Positions 50,987 through 59,490 of a DNA stretch of 64,000 nt are shown in pieces. Made by a program: the position numbers and the translations under genes. The notes under the pieces are model-generated. The model saw only the letters and a program-made list of their open reading frames with translations. It was not told where the DNA came from and did no database searches. The stretch covers positions 496,001 through 560,000 of the forward strand of contig CAVTTP010000006.1 in the NCBI GenBank assembly GCA_963737705.1, written 5' to 3'. This DNA is from PALSA-607 sp963737705. GTDB taxonomy: Bacteria > Actinomycetota > Actinomycetes > Acidothermales > Acidothermaceae. Positions within the stretch are counted from its first letter, which is position 1. Each line of letters starts with the position of its first letter.

Positions 50987-51865
50987 ATGCGCAACTTCGT
51001 CCAAGCGGTCATCATCGGCATCCTCACCGGCGGCGTTTACGCGCTAATGGCTTCGGGCCAGACGTTGATCTTCGGAATCATGAAGGTCATCAACCTGGCC
51101 CAGGGTGCCATGGTGATCGTGGGGGCGTTCCTCTCGTACTCGTTGTTCGTGCACTTTGGAATCGACCCGTTCCTCTCGATCCTGATCACTACACCGCTGC
51201 TCTTCGGCATCGGCGTCATCATCCAGCTGGCCTTTCTGCGGCCCCTGCGCAGTGACGATGCGGCAGAGATGTCGTTGCTCGTCACGTTCGCGGTCGCGTT
51301 AGGAATCGAAGGCGTTCTCACACTCACGTACAAGACGAACTACAGGTCGATCCAAACCAGTTACGCAAACAAGTCTTTCGACATTGCCGGGTACGAAATC
51401 AGCGCTGTGCGTTTGTACGCGTTCATCCTGTCGCTGGTAGCCCTCGTCGTCCTCTATGTAGTTCTCGAACGTACGAGGCTGGGCCGGGCTATCCGAGCCA
51501 CCGTGCAGAATCCGACGTCGGCGCTGCTTCTTGGCGTCGATTCGAGAAAGGTCGCGGCGATCGGCTTCGGGCTCGGTGCCGCAACCGCCGCCGCCGCAGG
51601 CGCGGTGTTTGGGTTGGTCTACGCGTTCAACCCGAACAGCCATTACGACCTCATCTCGCGGCTGCTGTCGATCGTGATTCTGGGCGGCCTCGGCAGCATC
51701 GGCGGTGCCGTGATCGGAGCACTCGTGATGGGAGTGGCGTCGAGTTTGGTCGCCGACTTCGGCTCGCCCGTGTGGAGTGACTTCACGTTCTTCGCGGTGC
51801 TCATCGTCGTCTTGCTCGTCAGGCCGCAAGGTCTGTTCGGCACGACACTTCGGGGATCATCGTGA
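50987..51865 (+). CDS. Branched-chain-type ABC transporter permease (LivH family)
   Basis: A 292-residue inner-membrane protein with about eight hydrophobic segments. It has the LivH start FVQAVIIGILTGGVYALMASGQTLIFGIMKVINLAQGAM and the conserved ATVQNPTSALLLGVDSRKVAAIGFGLGAATAAAAGAVFG. It begins nine bases after the receptor gene and overlaps the next permease by four. Confidence 0.93.
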   Translation: MRNFVQAVIIGILTGGVYALMASGQTLIFGIMKVINLAQGAMVIVGAFLSYSLFVHFGIDPFLSILITTPLLFGIGVIIQLAFLRPLRSDDAAEMSLLVTFAVALGIEGVLTLTYKTNYRSIQTSYANKSFDIAGYEISAVRLYAFILSLVALVVLYVVLERTRLGRAIRATVQNPTSALLLGVDSRKVAAIGFGLGAATAAAAGAVFGLVYAFNPNSHYDLISRLLSIVILGGLGSIGGAVIGALVMGVASSLVADFGSPVWSDFTFFAVLIVVLLVRPQGLFGTTLRGSS

Positions 51866-52875
51866 CCAAAGCTGGTGTCGCGAGGGGCGCGGTATTCGTC
51901 GCGCTGCTCGTGTCATTTCCCTTCATGGTGCACGCACACTGGGTGCTGAATATTGCAGTGTTCACGCTGATGTACGCGGGCCTTGCGTCGGCATGGAACA
52001 TCGTTGGCGGCTACGCGGGCTACCCGTCGCTTGGGCACGCGGCGTTCTTCGGCGCGGGTGCCTACCTCGAGACGATCTGGTTTCATCACCATTCGGTCGG
52101 CTCGGGCTACCTGCCGTTCGTGGCGTTGCCCATCGTCGGGTTGATTGTGATGGTGGCCAGCGTGCCGGTCGCTTGGATAGCCATGCGTACGCGCGCCGAC
52201 GTATTCGCGATCGTGACCATCACTGTCTTGTTCATGGCACAAACGTTGGCGTTCAACCTGCGCAGTCTCACGGGTGGGTCGCAAGGACTCAGCTTCCATC
52301 CGCCGCCGTTTGCGCTCGCTACCTTCGAGCGGCCCTTCTACTTCGCGTTCGCGGTGATTCTGATCGTGGCCGCAGGTATTACCTTCCTGACGTCGCGGAG
52401 CAAGATCGGGCTCTCGTTGCTGGCTGTGCGTGCCGACGAAGACAAGGCGCGCGGGATCGGCGTCCACGTCACTCTTGCGAAGCTCACCGGATTCTCGGTG
52501 TCGGTCTGGCTGACCGCGATGATCGGCGCTGTCTGGGCCTACTACGTCTCGTTCGTCTATCCGCAGTTCGCCGTTGACCCGCTCATCACCATCGCGATGG
52601 TGTTGATGACCTTCCTCGGCGGTCGCGCGACAGTGTGGGGGCCGATCCTCGGTGCTTTCATCCTTGCGCCGGCGCAGCAATACCTGGCCTATACCTACGG
52701 TGCGAGCAGGCTCTATCTTCTTGCCTACGCCGCCGTGTTTCTCCTCATCATGCTGTTTCTTCCGCGCGGCATCATCCCGAGCATCGCCGAGCGACGATTC
52801 GCACACAGACGCAAGGCTCGGGTCGACGTTGCGTCACCGACTGCTGGCCACGTCGAACAGGCGGTGGCACCATGA
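51862..52875 (+). CDS. Branched-chain-type ABC transporter permease (LivM family)
   Basis: A 337-residue inner-membrane protein. It carries LASAWNIVGGYAGYPSLGHAAFFGAGAYLE, the LivM signature, then LRSLTGGSQGLSF and ADEDKARGIGVHVTLAKLTGFSVSVWLTAMIGAVWAYY. Overlaps on both sides with the neighbouring genes indicate translational coupling. Confidence 0.93.
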   Translation: MTKAGVARGAVFVALLVSFPFMVHAHWVLNIAVFTLMYAGLASAWNIVGGYAGYPSLGHAAFFGAGAYLETIWFHHHSVGSGYLPFVALPIVGLIVMVASVPVAWIAMRTRADVFAIVTITVLFMAQTLAFNLRSLTGGSQGLSFHPPPFALATFERPFYFAFAVILIVAAGITFLTSRSKIGLSLLAVRADEDKARGIGVHVTLAKLTGFSVSVWLTAMIGAVWAYYVSFVYPQFAVDPLITIAMVLMTFLGGRATVWGPILGAFILAPAQQYLAYTYGASRLYLLAYAAVFLLIMLFLPRGIIPSIAERRFAHRRKARVDVASPTAGHVEQAVAP

Positions 52876-53603
52876 CAGCACTGCTCGACGTCCGGCATCT
52901 GACCAAGCGGTTCGGTGGCATCACCGCTGTCGATGACTGCGCGTTTGAAGTCAACGCCGCAACGATCACCGCACTTATCGGGCCGAACGGCTCCGGCAAG
53001 ACGACTGTCTTCAACCTCATCACGGGCTACGTACGAGCAGACGCCGGTGACATCGCTTTTGCCGGCCGTTCGTATACCCGGCCCGAACCGGGGACGCTGT
53101 GCAGGCGGGGTCTCGTGCGCACGTTCCAGCAAGCCCGCGTGTTCCCTGTGCTAAGCGTTGTCGAAAATCTTGTGGTCGGGGCTGTGCATCCATGGTGGGG
53201 TTTGGCGACACCCCGCAACTCGAAAGTTGATCGTGCGCGCGCCGACGAGTTGATGGCCGACTTCGGCCTTTCGCATGTTGCCGACCTTCCCGCATCGCAG
53301 CTGTCATACGGGCAGCGCAAGTTGCTGGAGTTTGCGGCTGTCCTCATGAGTCGGCCACAACTTGTGCTGCTCGACGAACCCACAGCCGGCGTCAACCCCA
53401 CGATGGTCTCGACGATGGAGCGCCACATACGAGAGCGCAACGCCGAAGGCATCACGTTTCTGGTGGTCGAGCACGACATGAACGTCGTCATGCGGTTGTG
53501 CAACCCGGTGATCGTGCTCGACCACGGCGCGCCGATCGCCCAGGGCGCGCCGGCGACGGTCCAAGCAGATCCTGCTGTACTCGACGCTTATCTGGGCCAG
53601 TGA
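52872..53603 (+). CDS. Branched-chain-type ABC transporter ATP-binding protein (LivG family)
   Basis: A 243-residue ABC ATPase: LTKRFGGITAVDDC, Walker A GPNGSGKTTVFNLITGY, LVRTFQQARVFPVLSVVENL, signature LSYGQRKLLEFA, Walker B LVLLDEPTAGVNP and switch His in VVEHDM. The ATG at 52872 overlaps the LivM stop; longer frames upstream are shadows. Confidence 0.94.
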   Translation: MTALLDVRHLTKRFGGITAVDDCAFEVNAATITALIGPNGSGKTTVFNLITGYVRADAGDIAFAGRSYTRPEPGTLCRRGLVRTFQQARVFPVLSVVENLVVGAVHPWWGLATPRNSKVDRARADELMADFGLSHVADLPASQLSYGQRKLLEFAAVLMSRPQLVLLDEPTAGVNPTMVSTMERHIRERNAEGITFLVVEHDMNVVMRLCNPVIVLDHGAPIAQGAPATVQADPAVLDAYLGQ

Positions 53604-54403
53604 TGGAAGCGAACCGCTCACTCGACAACGTGAGCCCGGAGCCGCTACTCGTTCTCCAGGACGTCGTCGCGGGCTACGGCGCAGGCGACATTCTTAAGGG
53701 CGTCACGCTCGACGTGCATCAAGGCGAAGTGGTCTGCCTCATCGGGCCTAACGGTGCCGGCAAATCGACCGTGCTCAAGACGATCAGCGGTCTGCTGCGG
53801 CCAAGTAAGGGAGTCGTGCGCTTTCGCGGCGAAGTCATCACCAAGATGTCGATTCGCGAACGACTGTCTCGGTCGATAGTGCACGTGCCGCAAGACCGGA
53901 GTCTGTTCCCCGCGATGAGCGTGTGGGAAAACGTGATCATGGGTGCGTATTCACTTCGCGACGAAGCGGAGGCACGCCGCCGTGCAGAGCGCGCGGCTAC
54001 CGCCTTCCCCATTGTCGCCAAACGACGGCACGAGGCGGCGGGGTCGCTATCAGGAGGTGAGCAGAAGCAGGTCGAGATGGCCCGCTCGTTGATGCTCGAC
54101 CCAGCACTGATCATGCTCGATGAGCCATCGATTGGCCTCGACCCCAAGTCGCGAAAGATCGTGTTCGAATCGATCAAGCAACTCGCTGCCGATGGCCGAA
54201 CGGTCTTGCTTGTTGAACAAAACGCGCGGTCAGGTCTCGCTGTCGCCGACCGTGGTGCGGTTCTTGAATCCGGCCTGGTGCGCCTGGTCGGCACAGGCAG
54301 TGCCTTGCTCGTGGATCCCGAGGTAGCACGGCTGTACCTCGGTGGCGGCGCGGCAAGTGCGGGCGGCACCCCGGCTACGACGACCGAACAGGCGGCGCGA
54401 TGA
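53603..54403 (+). CDS. Branched-chain-type ABC transporter ATP-binding protein (LivF family)
   Basis: A 266-residue ABC ATPase: VVAGYGAGDILKGVTLDV, Walker A GPNGAGKSTVLKTISGL, signature LSGGEQKQVEMARSLM, Walker B LIMLDEPSIGLDP and LLVEQNA. The TGATG junction with livG and the ATGA junction with the dehydrogenase gene tie importer and catabolic enzymes into one operon. Confidence 0.94.
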   Translation: MEANRSLDNVSPEPLLVLQDVVAGYGAGDILKGVTLDVHQGEVVCLIGPNGAGKSTVLKTISGLLRPSKGVVRFRGEVITKMSIRERLSRSIVHVPQDRSLFPAMSVWENVIMGAYSLRDEAEARRRAERAATAFPIVAKRRHEAAGSLSGGEQKQVEMARSLMLDPALIMLDEPSIGLDPKSRKIVFESIKQLAADGRTVLLVEQNARSGLAVADRGAVLESGLVRLVGTGSALLVDPEVARLYLGGGAASAGGTPATTTEQAAR

Positions 54404-55362
54404 CGACGAGTGGAGAGCACATGACCGCGGCAGAGGTGACCGATGCTCCGCGACTCGGCTGGATTGGTGCAGGTCGGATGGGCGCAGCGATGGCCCGGCG
54501 GCTCCTCGCAAGTGGGCACCAGGTTTCGGTGTACAACCGGACCAGAGCCAAAGCCGAAGCCCTAATCCCGGACGGCGCGGTGGTGGTCGAGGCAGTGGGC
54601 GACCTCGCCACCTGCGATGTGGTGTTCACCTGCGTCTCGGCGTCCGCTGACCTTGAGCAGGTGCTGCTGGGTAGCGGTGGTCTGCTGCGGCAAGACCGCG
54701 TGCCCGGTGTCATCGTCGACACGAGCACCGTGAGTGCCGACATGTCTGCATTCGTGCGCGCGGTCGCCACCGAGCGCGGTTCAGCGTTCCTCGCCGCGCC
54801 GGTCTCGGGCAACGCGAAGGTGGTCGCAGCCGGGCGGTTGACTCTGGTCGTCTCGGGCCCTGAAGACGCCTACCGCAGGGTGGCGCCGCTTCTGGAAATG
54901 CTTGGTCGCGGTGTGACCTACGTCGGAGACGACGAGTTGGCGCGACTGGTCAAGATTGCACACAACGTCTTTCTTGGAGTCGTGACCCAGTCGCTCGCCG
55001 AGATCGTCGTGTTGGTCGAGAGGGGTGGTGTCAGTCGCGCAGCATTCCTCGAGTTCTTGAATGCCTCGGTAATGGGGTCGACCTTCACGCGCTATAAGTC
55101 ACCGGCCTTGACGCACCTCGACTTCACGCCGACCTTTACGACCGAGTTGTTGCGCAAGGACTTTGAGATCGGACTCGCCGAAGCACGTTCGATGGGTGTG
55201 GCGATGCCGGTGGCGGCTTTGACGCATCAACTTGTGCAGGCTGCGATCGGAGCTGGCAACCATGGCGTTGACTTCGCGTCTCTGCTACTCGAGGTCGCGC
55301 GAGGCTCCGGAATGGTGCTCGAGCCGGAGGATGTCTTCGTCGACGACGGGCTACACGGATGA
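54400..55362 (+). CDS. NAD(P)-dependent beta-hydroxyacid dehydrogenase (3-hydroxyisobutyrate dehydrogenase-like)
   Basis: A 320-residue enzyme with the N-terminal GxGxMG fold (LGWIGAGRMGAAMARRLL, residues 19-36), the substrate loop VSGNAKVVAAGRLTLVVSG, and catalytic Lys185 with Asn189 in RLVKIAHNVFLG. The family oxidises 3-hydroxyisobutyrate, 3-hydroxypropionate, tartronate semialdehyde or similar. In this operon it probably turns a hydroxyacid into a semialdehyde for the downstream aldehyde dehydrogenase. Overlaps genes on both sides by four bases. Confidence 0.88.
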   Translation: MTTSGEHMTAAEVTDAPRLGWIGAGRMGAAMARRLLASGHQVSVYNRTRAKAEALIPDGAVVVEAVGDLATCDVVFTCVSASADLEQVLLGSGGLLRQDRVPGVIVDTSTVSADMSAFVRAVATERGSAFLAAPVSGNAKVVAAGRLTLVVSGPEDAYRRVAPLLEMLGRGVTYVGDDELARLVKIAHNVFLGVVTQSLAEIVVLVERGGVSRAAFLEFLNASVMGSTFTRYKSPALTHLDFTPTFTTELLRKDFEIGLAEARSMGVAMPVAALTHQLVQAAIGAGNHGVDFASLLLEVARGSGMVLEPEDVFVDDGLHG

Positions 55363-56618
55363 GCAGTTCTGCACCGATCCCAACACGCCCGATACCAACA
55401 CCGGGACGGATGGCCGTCGACTTCGAGGATCGCGTCGATTTCGGTCGCCTGCGTGACTACCGACTTGCGCGTGCCCGTGAAGCGTTGGCTGCGAGCGAGC
55501 TAGGCGCCCTCCTGTTGTTCGACGTCAACAACATTCGGTACGTCACGTCGACCATGATCGGCGAATGGGCGCGCGACAAGATGTGCCGCTACGCTCTGCT
55601 GCCCGCCGGGGGCGAGCCGGTCAACTGGGACTTTGGCTCCGCAGCCAGCTACCACCAACTGCATTCTCCCTGGCTGAAGCCAGAGAACTCGCGAGCCGGG
55701 ATGCTGGGCCTTCGTGGTTCGGTAGCCGCCGAGGCGGGTCTGTTCGAGTCGGCAGTTCGCGAGATCAAAGGCCTGCTGAGCGACCTCGGATTGGCCGATG
55801 CGCAGATCGGCGTCGACATTGTCGAGCCGCCGATGCTTTTCGAGATGCAGCGGCAAGGCCTGCACGTCGTTGACGGCCAGCAGGTGATGCTCGACGCTCG
55901 CCAGATCAAGAGCCAGGACGAAATCATGCTGCTGTCGACAGCTGCAGCCATGGTTGACGGCACCTATTTCGACATTGCCGAGGCGCTGCGGCCGGGGGTG
56001 CGCGAGAACGAGCTTGTTGCCATGGCAAACAAGCGGCTGTATGAGATGGGGTCGGACGACGTCGAGGCGATTAATGCCGTTTCTGGCGAGCGCTGCAATC
56101 CGCACCCGCACAACTTCTCCGACCGGATGATTCGGCCGGGCGACCAAGCGTTCTTCGACATCATCATGTCCTTCAACGGCTATCGCACGTGTTACTACCG
56201 CACGTTCGGGGTCGGCAGCGCGACGCCGTCGCAGCGTGACGCCTACACCAAAGCGCGGGAGTGGATCGACGCGGCGATCGAGTTGGTCAAGCCGGGTGTG
56301 ACGACCGACCAGATCGCCAGCTTGTGGCCGGCGGCGACCGACTTCGGATTCGCCGACGAGATGGCCGCGTTCGGCCTGCAGTTCGGGCACGGGCTCGGGC
56401 TTGCGCTGCACGAACGACCGATCATCAGTCGGTTGAACTCGATCGAGAATCCGAAGGAAATCGTCGAGGGGATGGTCTTCGCCCTCGAGACCTACTGTCC
56501 CGCGACCGACGGCTTTTCTGCGGCTCGAATCGAAGAGGAGCTTGTCGTCACTGCTGATGGCGCCCGCGTCATCACCTTGTACCCCGCGCAGGAACTCCCC
56601 ATCGCAAATCCGTTCTGA
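55359..56618 (+). CDS. M24-fold (creatinase/Xaa-Pro-peptidase-like) hydrolase or lyase
   Basis: A 419-residue pita-bread-fold protein with a creatinase-type N-terminal domain (residues 25-180) and an M24 catalytic domain (185-419). Of five usual metal ligands, Asp267, His344 (FGHGLGLALHERP), Glu377 and Glu392 are in place, but the second Asp is Cys278 (GYRTCYYRTF, where metallopeptidases have GYxxDxTRTF). That argues against a plain di-metal aminopeptidase and for a creatinase-, ectoine hydrolase- or DddP-like reaction. The surrounding importer and oxidising enzymes point to catabolism of a small imported compound. The true substrate is unknown. Confidence 0.75.
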   Translation: MSSSAPIPTRPIPTPGRMAVDFEDRVDFGRLRDYRLARAREALAASELGALLLFDVNNIRYVTSTMIGEWARDKMCRYALLPAGGEPVNWDFGSAASYHQLHSPWLKPENSRAGMLGLRGSVAAEAGLFESAVREIKGLLSDLGLADAQIGVDIVEPPMLFEMQRQGLHVVDGQQVMLDARQIKSQDEIMLLSTAAAMVDGTYFDIAEALRPGVRENELVAMANKRLYEMGSDDVEAINAVSGERCNPHPHNFSDRMIRPGDQAFFDIIMSFNGYRTCYYRTFGVGSATPSQRDAYTKAREWIDAAIELVKPGVTTDQIASLWPAATDFGFADEMAAFGLQFGHGLGLALHERPIISRLNSIENPKEIVEGMVFALETYCPATDGFSAARIEEELVVTADGARVITLYPAQELPIANPF

Positions 56619-56637
56619 AGAGGGGCCACCGATCGCA

Positions 56638-58098
56638 ATGACGATTGACATACCGGGGCTAACCAGCGGAGTGCCTTCCCAGCTCTACATCGGTGGCAAG
56701 TGGCTCGCCGCTTCGGACGCCTCCTCCATCGACGTCATCGATCCCTCGAACGGACAGTTGGTGGCGCGCGTCGCAAACGCGACTGTCAGCGACGCCATGG
56801 ACGCCGTCGCTGCAGCGTCCAACGCATTGCCCGACTGGGCGGCAACGCCGCCCCGCGAGCGCGGTGAGATCCTCCGCCGCGTCTTTGAGTTGATGACTCA
56901 GCGTCGCGAGGAGCTAGCGCGGCTCATTGCGATCGAGAACGGCAAGGCGCTGCCTGACGCACGTGGCGAGGTCGCCTACGCAGCAGAGTTCTTCCGCTGG
57001 TTCTCCGAGGAAGCCGTGCGCATCAGCGGCAGCGTGCAGGTTGCACCGTCGGGAGCGAATCGCATCGTCGTCTTGCGCCAACCCGTCGGTGTCTGCGTGC
57101 TTGTGACGCCTTGGAACTTCCCGGCGGCGATGGCGACGCGAAAGATTGCGCCGGCGCTCGCTGCTGGCTGCACGGTGGTGCTGAAGCCAGCGACTGACAC
57201 GCCACTGACAGCGCTCGTTCTGGCGGCGTTGTACGAGGAAGCTGGCGTCCCACCGGGCGTTGTCAATGTCATTCCGTCGAACCTCTCTGGCGTCGTGGTG
57301 TCGGCAATGCTTCATGACCCGCGCGTCCGCAAGCTGAGCTTCACGGGCTCCACAGAAGTCGGACGAGCGTTGCTGCGCGAAGCTTCGGACGCCGTGGTGA
57401 ACTGCTCGATGGAACTCGGCGGCAACGCGCCGTTCCTGGTGTTCGCCGATGCGGATCTCGACGCGGCGCTCGAGGGCGCGATGGTTGCGAAGATGCGAAA
57501 CGCCGGCGAGGCGTGCACAGCTGCGAACCGCTTCTACGTAGAGCGACCGGTCGCTGCAGAGTTCACCAGCCGGCTGGCGGCGGCCATGGGTGGCATGCGA
57601 GTGGGTCCGGGCACCGACGATGCAACGCAGGTCGGTCCGCTGGTGAACGCGTCGACCCGCGACAAGGTGGCCGCACTGGTCGATGACGCCGTGGCCGGCG
57701 GAGCGACCGTCGCCGTCGGCGGCCACCCGATTGATCGCGCGGGGTTCTTCTACGAGCCGACAGTGCTCACCGACGTGTCGGCTGACGCCGCGCTCTTGCG
57801 CGAGGAGATCTTCGGGCCAGTGGCGCCCATCGTCATCTTTGACAACGAGTCCGACGCAATCGCGATGGCGAATGACACTGAGTACGGGCTGGTCGCGTAC
57901 GTCTACACCCGCGACCTCGCGCGCGGACTGCGCGTGTCAGAGGCATTGGAGACGGGCATGGTCGGCCTGAATCGAGGTCTCGTCTCAGATCCAGCGGCAC
58001 CGTTCGGCGGCGTCAAGCAGAGTGGCATCGGCCGTGAGGGTGGGCACGACGGTTTGCTCGAGTTCACCGAGAGCAAGTACATCGCCGTCTCCTGGTGA
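56638..58098 (+). CDS. NAD(P)-dependent succinate-semialdehyde dehydrogenase-like aldehyde dehydrogenase
   Basis: A 486-residue ALDH-superfamily enzyme. Catalytic Cys293 lies in NAGEACTAANRFYV, Glu259 in MELGGNAPF, and Asn160 in TPWNFP. The end PFGGVKQSGIGREGGHDGLLEFTESKYIAVSW is that of GabD-type succinate-semialdehyde dehydrogenases. The ATG at 56638 gives the family N-terminus. It is last in the LacI-linked operon, 19 bases after the M24 gene, and likely oxidises the semialdehyde made upstream. Confidence 0.9.
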   Translation: MTIDIPGLTSGVPSQLYIGGKWLAASDASSIDVIDPSNGQLVARVANATVSDAMDAVAAASNALPDWAATPPRERGEILRRVFELMTQRREELARLIAIENGKALPDARGEVAYAAEFFRWFSEEAVRISGSVQVAPSGANRIVVLRQPVGVCVLVTPWNFPAAMATRKIAPALAAGCTVVLKPATDTPLTALVLAALYEEAGVPPGVVNVIPSNLSGVVVSAMLHDPRVRKLSFTGSTEVGRALLREASDAVVNCSMELGGNAPFLVFADADLDAALEGAMVAKMRNAGEACTAANRFYVERPVAAEFTSRLAAAMGGMRVGPGTDDATQVGPLVNASTRDKVAALVDDAVAGGATVAVGGHPIDRAGFFYEPTVLTDVSADAALLREEIFGPVAPIVIFDNESDAIAMANDTEYGLVAYVYTRDLARGLRVSEALETGMVGLNRGLVSDPAAPFGGVKQSGIGREGGHDGLLEFTESKYIAVSW

Positions 58099-58123
58099 GC
58101 CGGGCGGGCGTCGTCAACGCCCG

Positions 58124-58660
58124 CTACGCAAGCCCAAGGTCGGCAAGTGAGTATGCGGCTCGATACGGCAGGCCCGCGTCGGCAACTGCGCCCGCTGCGC
58201 CACGTTCGACGATCACGGCCACTCCCACAACCTCTGCGCCCGCTTCACGTAGCGCCTCCACCGCGGTCAATACCGACCCGCCCGTGGTCGAGGTGTCCTC
58301 GACCGCGAGCACTCGTCGTCCCGTTACGTCTGGTCCTTCGATGCGGCGCTGCAAACCGTGCGCCTTGCCTTCCTTGCGGACGACGAATGCGTCGAGCGTG
58401 CGCCCGCGGCCGGCTGCTGTGTGCAACATCGCGGTAGCAACGGGGTCGGCGCCGAGGGTCAAGCCGCCGACCGCATCGAAATCGAGGTCGGATGTGAGGT
58501 CGAGCATCACCGAACCGACGAGTGGCGCGGCGGCAGCGTCGAGCGTGATGCGCCGCAGGTCAACGTAATAGTCGGCCTCACGGCCCGAGCTCAACGTCAC
58601 CTTCCCGTGCACGACAGCCTTGGACGTGATCTCGTGCAGGAGTGCGTCGCGGTCGCTCAT
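58124..58660 (-). CDS. pyrE: Orotate phosphoribosyltransferase
   Basis: Pyrimidine enzyme converting orotate to OMP, 178 residues. It begins RDALLHEITSKAVVHGKVTLSSGREADYYVDLRR and has the PRPP-binding motif VLAVEDTSTTGGSVLTAVEALREAGAEV. The catalytic loop RKEGKAHGLQRRIEG is present. In mycobacteria pyrE lies near clpB, as here. Confidence 0.95.
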   Translation of the reverse strand: MSDRDALLHEITSKAVVHGKVTLSSGREADYYVDLRRITLDAAAAPLVGSVMLDLTSDLDFDAVGGLTLGADPVATAMLHTAAGRGRTLDAFVVRKEGKAHGLQRRIEGPDVTGRRVLAVEDTSTTGGSVLTAVEALREAGAEVVGVAVIVERGAAGAVADAGLPYRAAYSLADLGLA

Positions 58661-58671
58661 GGCGCAGGAGC

Positions 58672-59457
58672 CTAACGGTTGGTCTTAGCCGTTCCAGTGC
58701 GTGGGCGGCGGAGATTGCGGGCACGCGCGACGAGGGTCGCGGGGGCGAGCCGCCCGGCGCCGACCATCACCTTGTAGCGGAGACTCGGGATGCTGACCGC
58801 CTTGCCGCGGCGCAGGTCGTCGAGGCACGCGTCGACCACTTGGTCGACGTCGAGCCACATCCAGTTCGGCGCGTTCGAGACGTCGACGTCACCTCGCTCG
58901 TGGAACTCGGTGTGGACGAGGCCAGGGCACAACGCAATCGCTCGTACGCCCGTGCCCGCGAGCAGCAGTGAGATGGCTTCGCTGAAGCGCACGGCCCACG
59001 CCTTTGCTGCGCCGTAGGTGCTGCGATTGAGAAACCCCGCAATACTCGCGACCGTGATGATGGTGCCACTGTCGCGCGCTTGCATGCCGGGAAGCGCGGC
59101 TTTGGTGATGCGCATTGGCGCGCGAATCATCACTCGGAGCACCTGCTCTTCGTCGGCCATTGCCGAGTGCAAGAAGTCGAGACCCATCCCGAAGCCCGCA
59201 TTGTTGACCAGGACGTCGATGGGCTGGTCTTCGTCGGCAACGCGCGCCTCCACAGCCGCGCACCCCTCGTCAGTGCCGAGGTCGGCGACCAGCACCTCGA
59301 CGTCCACCTGCCATTGCTCGTGAAGTCGTGCCGCTTGAGCATCGAGGCGGCCGCGGTCGCGGGCCACGAGCACGAGATTGTGGTCGAGCTTCGCGTAGGT
59401 CTCGGCGAATCCGGCACCGATCCCTGAGGTCGATCCGGTAATTAGCGCAATCGGCAT
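58672..59457 (-). CDS. Short-chain dehydrogenase/reductase
   Basis: A 261-residue classical SDR. The cofactor turn is ITGSTSGIGAGFAETYA at residues 6-22, followed by VLVNNAGFGMG, catalytic Ser in ITVASIAGF and the pair YGAAKAW (YxxxK). It resembles DltE/YqjQ-like reductases. The substrate is unknown. It ends 11 bases before pyrE starts on the same strand. Confidence 0.9.
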   Translation of the reverse strand: MPIALITGSTSGIGAGFAETYAKLDHNLVLVARDRGRLDAQAARLHEQWQVDVEVLVADLGTDEGCAAVEARVADEDQPIDVLVNNAGFGMGLDFLHSAMADEEQVLRVMIRAPMRITKAALPGMQARDSGTIITVASIAGFLNRSTYGAAKAWAVRFSEAISLLLAGTGVRAIALCPGLVHTEFHERGDVDVSNAPNWMWLDVDQVVDACLDDLRRGKAVSIPSLRYKVMVGAGRLAPATLVARARNLRRPRTGTAKTNR

Positions 59458-59490
59458 AGCAGCCAGCTTGCCAGCACTAGGCTGACCCGC

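Noticed and set aside
49853..51004. 383-codon minus-strand frame opposite the receptor gene
   Set aside because: Shadow of a well-supported lipoprotein gene; no domain seen.
55359..56618. Assignment of the M24 protein as the DMSP lyase DddP
   Set aside because: The operon would fit acrylate or hydroxypropionate oxidation, but the metal-ligand pattern with Cys278 does not clearly match DddP and I cannot align it here.
55500..56651. 383-codon minus-strand frame opposite the M24 gene
   Set aside because: Antisense shadow; the plus-strand frame has family motifs and translational coupling with its neighbours.
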